From Cladosporium sp. IMV 00045 (taxonomy: Eukaryota; Ascomycota; Dothideomycetes; Cladosporiales; Cladosporiaceae): 12,264 bases of DNA. Below, one piece after another: positions 8,531 to 12,264 of this stretch. The stretch spans positions 1 to 12,264 of the forward strand of contig MSJI02000116.1 in the NCBI GenBank assembly GCA_001931905.2. Direction: 5' to 3'. The notes under the pieces were generated by a model. That model was not told the origin of the DNA. It saw only the letters and a program-made list of their open reading frames with translations, and did not search any database. Both the position numbers and the translations under genes were made by a program. How positions within the stretch are numbered: position 1 is the first letter of the stretch; each line of letters begins with the position of its first letter.

Positions 8531-9875
8531 CTACTGTGCCTTTTCGATGTAACGCAATTCTGCCTCGATATCGGCCTTCTCAGCCAGGATCTTCCTTAGT
8601 GACGCTCCAAGGTTTCCCATTTCCGTCCGAAGGGCCCTCTTCTCATTCTCCATCTCTTGAATCTTTGCGTGGTCTGGTTCGAGGTCATCCAGTTCCTTAT
8701 TCCACTCGACCTGTATATCGTGCGTGAGCTGATAGGACCGCTCTGAAACTGGATTCATAGCAGCGCTGATTTGTTCATCCTGTTTGATCACGCCGTCTAG
8801 CTTCGTCTTCAAGTCAGACATGTAAGACTCAAGCTCTTTGCGATCTTCTTCACTCTTGTCGGTCCCTTCAAACATGGGTTCAGTATCCTCGCTCTGTCCA
8901 TCCTCATCAGGTGGGCCGCCGCCTGATTCATTGGAATCAGGTTCAAAGCTCGATAACGCATGCTTCGGCGCCGATTCACTCAGAGCCTGCAAATCGTTGA
9001 TCAGCTGTGACTCCTGTCAACGCAACGATGGAAGCGAAACCTACCTTCCGGGAATACCAGTGGGGCTTGTAATGGAAGCCATCGAAAGCTACGACCCAGC
9101 CTTCTTCACCCTGTAGCAATGGTCAGACATCGCATGTATCGCTTTTGTCTTTTCGACATACCGGTTGTGTTTCTCTGACAGTCCAAGACTCGTTGGCAAG
9201 CTTGGAATAAGTCTCCGTCCCTCCTCCGACCTTACCGATGCCATTCGCGGCAAGGTCGAGGCCGGCCTTAAGCTGGCTGTCGTTCTTGTCGGACAGCTTT
9301 GTCGCACAGCTGTCCGTGACACAGGTTGTTCTGATGGCCCACAATCCATACTTCTCGACGAGTCTGTGGTGTTCCGACTTGTAGATCGATTTTGCGTTCT
9401 GCTCGACGTACGAGGCAACTCGCGGCTCAAAAGTCGATTTATAGCTCTTCGTCACGACCTGATTAGTCGTGACGAGAGCTGCCGTCTGCGACGAGTTCCT
9501 TGCGTAGCTCGTCTCTGCGCTCAACTCTCCAACTCTACTAACAGCGTCCGAGACTCCGACAGTCCCACGGACTGAGTTACCCGCACTGCTGTCGGAGGAT
9601 CGGGTCTTCCACAGAGCAGGAATGTCATCCGCCCTCTCCAATGGTCTCTCGAAGGGCGGGAAGTCACTTTGGAGGTCTGGCTGAGAGACGTCTTTGATGG
9701 TGTTCCATTTGCCTTGGCCGTCAAAGTATCCGATACACCCTGGATGCAGGTTCTCGTACTTCTCGGGTTCAATGAGGTAGGTGCCCCCCGTGAATCCGTG
9801 CATCAACTTGGCAAATTGATTGATACTGGAGTCCGGATCCGCTGTGGGCTCTTTCTTCTTGTTGAAAATTCCCAT
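8531..9875 (-). CDS. Uncharacterised fungal protein with acidic linker and C-terminal coiled coil
   Basis: Three exons on the minus strand, 9875-9162, 9110-9045 and 8986-8531, give 411 residues and end in TAG. The introns are 9161-9111 (51 nt, GTATGT donor, CTGAC branch) and 9044-8987 (58 nt, GTAGGT donor, CTGAT branch), both phase 0. The start chosen is the ATG at 9875 (MGIFNKKK), which has A at -3. An in-frame ATG at 10055 would add 60 residues without recognisable features. Residues 29-60 hold a motif, GGTYLIEP...HPGCIGYFD...GKWNTI, that I recall from lineage-specific hypothetical proteins of filamentous fungi. Residues about 140-260 look like a mixed domain rich in Thr/Ser/Gly (YGLWAIRTTCV, GWVVAFDGFHYKPHWY). 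Residues 275-306 are an acidic Gly/Pro-rich linker, and 307-411 form a charged helical stretch with heptad-like spacing, probably a coiled coil for oligomerisation. There is no signal peptide or membrane segment. No function can be assigned. Confidence 0.8.
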
Positions 9876-10606
9876 TTTCACAGACTGCAACGATGAAATA
9901 ATCCTAGATGAGACGGCGAGTGTAAATGCTACCAAGAGCCGTACGACATGTGTGGATTCGGTGGTCTTTTGTAAGCTGGCTCTTGTGTAAGTGGAGCACG
10001 GCGACAACAATTGGATCACGATGCTGCAACTAATTTTTTTGGCCGCATTTTCCAAATACGGAATCCTGCGTTATGTCTCGCTTGCGATGGCTTTCGTGCG
10101 GGCGGAGCGCTGTGGGTCACTTTGAAGTACGATGAGCATTTTCAAAGCAGAATATTGGGGATCATATGTGGACGTCCACGGTTCCGGGTTCTGTGACATG
10201 ACGTTTGCTTGATGCCATAAGCAGGTGTCGACCGCAAGATTACTGCTCGCATGTTCGAGTTGAAAGTGCAGAGAGCATGCTTTGAAGACAGTGGCATCAA
10301 GGTCAGTCAGGGTCAGCAAATCTCATCATCTGTAAAAGGTTGATTACAAGTATATGAGAGTAGGTACAATCTGGGTATATAGCAGCGTATAAGACAAAAG
10401 GCCGCAGTTCATCCGTCAAATCGTGTGGACACTGCATCAAGATGTCTAGGAAGATAATCCACGAGGCTGGGAATCGACCTGCACAGGGAGACGTACAGTC
10501 TGTCGTAGCTAAAGAGGAGTGACTGACTTTCGCGTGGCTCACCGGTTATTACACGAGAAATTCTACAAACAGAAACCAATGTATACCTAATTTTCCAATG
10601 CCGGGT
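9876..10606. other. Intergenic region, no gene supported
   Basis: This 731-bp stretch is upstream of the minus-strand coiled-coil gene and so should hold its promoter and leader. Short frames occur on both strands (10011-10196, 10071-10319, 10303-10542), without family motifs, credible start context or introns. No tRNA or terminal repeats were found. Confidence 0.45.
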
Positions 10607-10645
10607 ACATACATCCACATCCTAGTGAAAACGAGGCATCCCATC
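10607..10645 (+). pseudogene. Degenerate 5' fragment of 5S rRNA
   Basis: Aligned without gaps against the first 39 nt of the 5S gene at 11028, 29 of 39 positions match. The matches include ACATAC at the start and two blocks, AGTGAAAAC and GGCATCCC, that are among the recognisable parts of the 5S 5' half. Similarity fades after position 39, so the internal promoter region (about nt 50-97 of 5S) is missing. A weak TGGGT..A resemblance to the 3' half begins at 10681 but is too short to rely on. It lies in the same orientation about 420 bp upstream of the full gene and cannot be transcribed as a normal 5S gene. Confidence 0.65.
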
Positions 10646-10748
10646 TCGAAATTGAAATCCTTCATTCTCACATTCGTTCATGGGTATAGGATTTCAGCGT
10701 AATGTTTCTGAATGAATTTCTCCTAGGCATCGAAGTCCTGGTCCATGG

Positions 10749-10802
10749 TCGCGAATTCAGATTGAAATTTATATTCGCGACATATACTCACGAATCGATT
10801 CG
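10749..10802. repeat. Inverted repeat and adjacent palindrome
   Basis: TCGCGAAT at 10749-10756 and ATTCGCGA at 10773-10780 are perfect 8-bp inverted arms around a 16-nt loop. A perfect 12-bp palindrome, CGAATCGATTCG, follows at 10791-10802. Both could be protein-binding sites or remnants of a mobile element; neither has a terminal target duplication that I can see. Confidence 0.6.
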
Positions 10803-10995
10803 AATACGTAGTTCCACCCTCAGACTCTGGAATGAATGGTTGTGTATTGTCGCCATCAAAGCGTTACGATCGATGAATTGCGATGGTTAAAGGGGTTCGC
10901 TTGTCTGACAGCGTTTCTATTGGGTTGTCGTGGTCATCTCGTTCCAGCAAGCCATCTACCTTTCAAGCTTACTGGACTTGAAAGATCAATCAAAA

Positions 10996-11010
10996 TACAT
11001 ATACAATATG
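10996..11010 (+). promoter_or_regulatory. TATA-like element upstream of the 5S rRNA gene
   Basis: An AT-rich block (ACATATACAATATG) sits about 18-32 bp before the first base of the 5S gene. An upstream TATA-like box near -25 to -30 is known for 5S genes of some ascomycetes, where it works with the internal TFIIIA-bound promoter. Confidence 0.4.
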
Positions 11011-11027
11011 TTGATTTAAGACTCAAC

Positions 11028-11146
11028 ACATACGACCATAGGTCAGTGAAAACTGGGCATCCCGTCCGCTCTGCCATACATAAGCACTGAACCGGGCGAC
11101 TAGTACTAGAGTGGGTGACCATCTGGGAATCCCGCCTGTTGTATGT
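11028..11146 (+). rRNA. 5S ribosomal RNA
   Basis: This 119-nt sequence begins ACATACGACCATA, the start typical of ascomycete 5S rRNA, and ends GTTGTATGT. The first nine bases pair fully with the last nine (one G-U) to form helix I. Conserved internal blocks are in place: CCCGTCCG (11061-11068), ATAAGCACTGAACCGGG in the internal promoter region and GTGGGTGACCAT near 11111-11122. It is a single dispersed gene, not part of an rDNA repeat, as is usual in filamentous ascomycetes. Transcription would be by RNA polymerase III with TFIIIA. No disruption of a conserved block was seen, so it is probably functional. Confidence 0.93.
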
Positions 11147-11168
11147 TTTTGTCTTTTTGTTCTTTTTT
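11146..11168 (+). terminator. RNA polymerase III T-run terminator
   Basis: T runs of five, five and six occur directly after the 5S 3' end (11146-11150, 11154-11158, 11163-11168). The first supplies the last U of the RNA. Pol III stops at such runs on the non-template strand; the later ones would act as back-ups. Confidence 0.8.
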
Positions 11169-11556
11169 GATAGAGCATTTGTGGAGTGGAGTGAAGTGAA
11201 GCGACAGGATTCTGGTTTTTGGTAGCGCTCATTGCTTTCTTGCTCGAAACCCTAGGCAACCACATGCTTTATACTATGTACGTGTAGTAATACCACCCCA
11301 ATACTCAGCCCCAGGCACCAATTACTATCTTCACCTTGCTCATTCAACCTCAAACCTGGAACGCTTCACATATTTGTAGAGGCAATATTATGAATTAATA
11401 AAAGGGCAAAGTCACTCTTGAAGTGTTTCCACGCCATCAACACCATCATAATCAGCAGCAACAGAATAATTCGCCATAAAAGTAATAAACCCGGCTCTTC
11501 GAAGATATTTTACCTCGCACCAAAAGTAAAAAAAGCAAGAGAGCCTCACCAAGAAT
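11169..11556. other. Intergenic region and probable promoter of the Nudix gene
   Basis: This holds a small GTGGA/GTGAA pentamer repeat (11181-11200) and an AT-rich block with ATTAATAAAAGG near 11393-11404, about 155 bp before the Nudix ATG. That block could be a TATA-like element. Nothing else is recognisable. Confidence 0.4.
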
Positions 11557-12168
11557 ATGGCACAGTCTCCAGCCCCATCACCAGAAGCGTCAACAGTCTT
11601 CAAAGCATCTCCCACCCTCGACTCCTATGCCCTCCCCGCCCAAACCTGGCTCGAGAGCAACAACAAGACAAAAGAATACAACGGCCTCGCCACCGCCTGC
11701 GCCGTCTTCCACCCCACTCTCACCACCCCCCACCTCCTCATCCTCCAACGCGCCGCCCACGACTCCATGCCAAACAAATGAGAACTCCCCGGCGGCGCCG
11801 TCGATGCCACCGACCCGACGGTACTCCACGGCGCGGCGCGAGAACTCCTCGAAGAAGCTGGCCTGCGCGCACTCCAGTTCACGCATGTAATCACCGAAGG
11901 ACCCGATGCGGTGCCGGGGCAGGTGTTCCAGAATAGTGCGAAGACGAGGACGTGGTGTCGGTTTACTTTCGCGGTGGAAGTGGAGCGCAGTGATGCGGGT
12001 TGTAAGGTGAATTTGGATCAGAATGAGCATCAGGATTTTGTGTGGGCGACGGAAGAGGAGGTGAGGGAGCAAGGGAATGCGGAGAGGAGGCTGCCTGTTA
12101 CGAATGGAAGTGTGAGAGCTCTGATGCTCGAGGCTTTTAGGTTGGAGAAGGAGCGGCGAAGTGAGTAA
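11557..12168 (+). pseudogene. Nudix hydrolase gene interrupted by one in-frame TGA
   Basis: A single-exon frame of 204 codons, ATG 11557 to TAA 12166-12168, is open apart from a TGA at 11779-11781 (codon 75). The N-terminus (FKASPTLDSYALPAQTWL) and ATACAVFHPT...LLILQRAAHDSMPNK match the start of fungal Nudix hydrolases of the MutT type. After the stop the same frame continues ELPGGAVDATDP and RELLEEAGL (11839-11865), which is the REUXEEXGU core whose Glu residues bind the metal. The Glu expected in the GX5E part of the classic box is not at its usual spacing; DPT is there instead. Related proteins have Trp just before ELPGG, so the TGA most simply replaces a TGG. Nudix enzymes split nucleoside diphosphates linked to another moiety; the substrate is unknown. 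Because nothing else is damaged, alternatives are sequencing error, recent mutation, readthrough or mRNA editing. Translation would otherwise stop before the catalytic box. Start context is good (A at -3). C-rich before about 11890, G-rich after. Confidence 0.82.
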
Positions 12169-12229
12169 TGTATGGACTAGGTGAATCTTCGAAGATCGGA
12201 AGCTAGAAAGGTGATCTTTGAACCACTTC

Positions 12230-12230
<1 letters not shown>

Positions 12231-12264
<34 letters not shown>
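12231..12264 (+). repeat. Poly-T tract at the window end, at least 34 nt
   Basis: The window ends inside an uninterrupted run of T that starts about 60 bp after the Nudix stop codon. It may be a contig end caused by the homopolymer. It is too far from the coding frame to be a simple stop-linked signal on the plus strand. Confidence 0.85.

Larger units (their letters stand above)
10646..11027. other. AT-rich spacer upstream of the 5S gene
   Basis: These 382 bp separate the 5S fragment from the 5S gene. They are AT-rich by eye and carry an 8-bp inverted repeat and a 12-bp palindrome. The frames at 10702-10890 and 10836-11090 overlap and show no motif; the latter runs into the 5S gene. It could be decayed repeat sequence, but no element is recognisable. 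Confidence 0.4.

Noticed and set aside
9876..10055. 60-residue N-terminal extension of the coiled-coil protein starting at 10055
   Set aside because: The extension shows no motif, while the ATG at 9875 has good context and opens with a charged MGIFNKKK typical of such proteins. MGIFNK was also considered as an N-myristoylation signal but has Lys where Ser/Thr/Ala/Gly/Cys/Asn is needed.
11418..11936. 172-codon Arg/Pro-rich frame overlapping the Nudix gene
   Set aside because: It is an out-of-frame shadow of the C-rich Nudix coding sequence; Arg/His/Pro runs are the usual product.
6842..12168. Nuclear reassignment of TGA to Trp
   Set aside because: TGG is used throughout for conserved Trp, the UIM and MFS frames end plausibly at TGA, and the kinase relic also has apparent frameshifts. 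Local mutation or RNA-level change is simpler.

Overview
The window looks like nuclear DNA of a filamentous ascomycete (Pezizomycotina, possibly Dothideomycetes; the class is a guess). The reasons are short GT..AG introns (mostly 51-63 nt) with CTAAC/CTGAC-like branch sites, a dispersed single 5S rRNA gene of the ascomycete type, long poly-A/poly-T tracts, and protein families typical of these fungi. There is no operon; each gene has its own intergenic region. No integrated virus, CRISPR array or intact transposon was seen.

Layout from left to right. (1) 81-743 (+) is the 3' exon of a sulfotransferase-fold P-loop protein whose 5' exons lie outside the window. (2) 1379-3291 (+) is a two-exon gene for a 580-residue protein with an N-terminal hydrophobic anchor, an NPF motif, an SH3-ligand-like motif, two ubiquitin-interacting motifs (UIMs) and up to three SUMO-interacting-like stretches. 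(3) 4672-6472 (+) is a five-exon MFS transporter of the allantoate/nicotinate permease (anion:cation symporter) type, 523 residues. (4) About 6842-8441 (+) is a decayed protein-kinase gene. Its catalytic motifs are all still readable, but the frame is cut by several TGA codons and at least one frameshift. (5) 8531-9875 (-) is a three-exon gene for a 411-residue protein of unknown function with an acidic linker and a C-terminal coiled coil; it converges tail-to-tail with the kinase relic. (6) 10607-10645 is a degenerate 5' fragment of 5S rRNA, about 420 bp upstream of an apparently intact 5S rRNA gene at 11028-11146 with a pol III terminator. (7) 11557-12168 (+) is a Nudix hydrolase gene intact except for one TGA exactly where the family has the Trp before the Nudix box. 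The window ends in a run of 34 T.

The genes do not form a recognisable pathway. The points most worth following are the Nudix gene with a single TGA-for-Trp change, the kinase relic with preserved active-site motifs, the membrane-anchored UIM/NPF/SIM-like protein, and the 5S gene with its nearby degenerate copy. A further pattern is that three genes switch from C-rich to G/T-rich coding strand part-way through.
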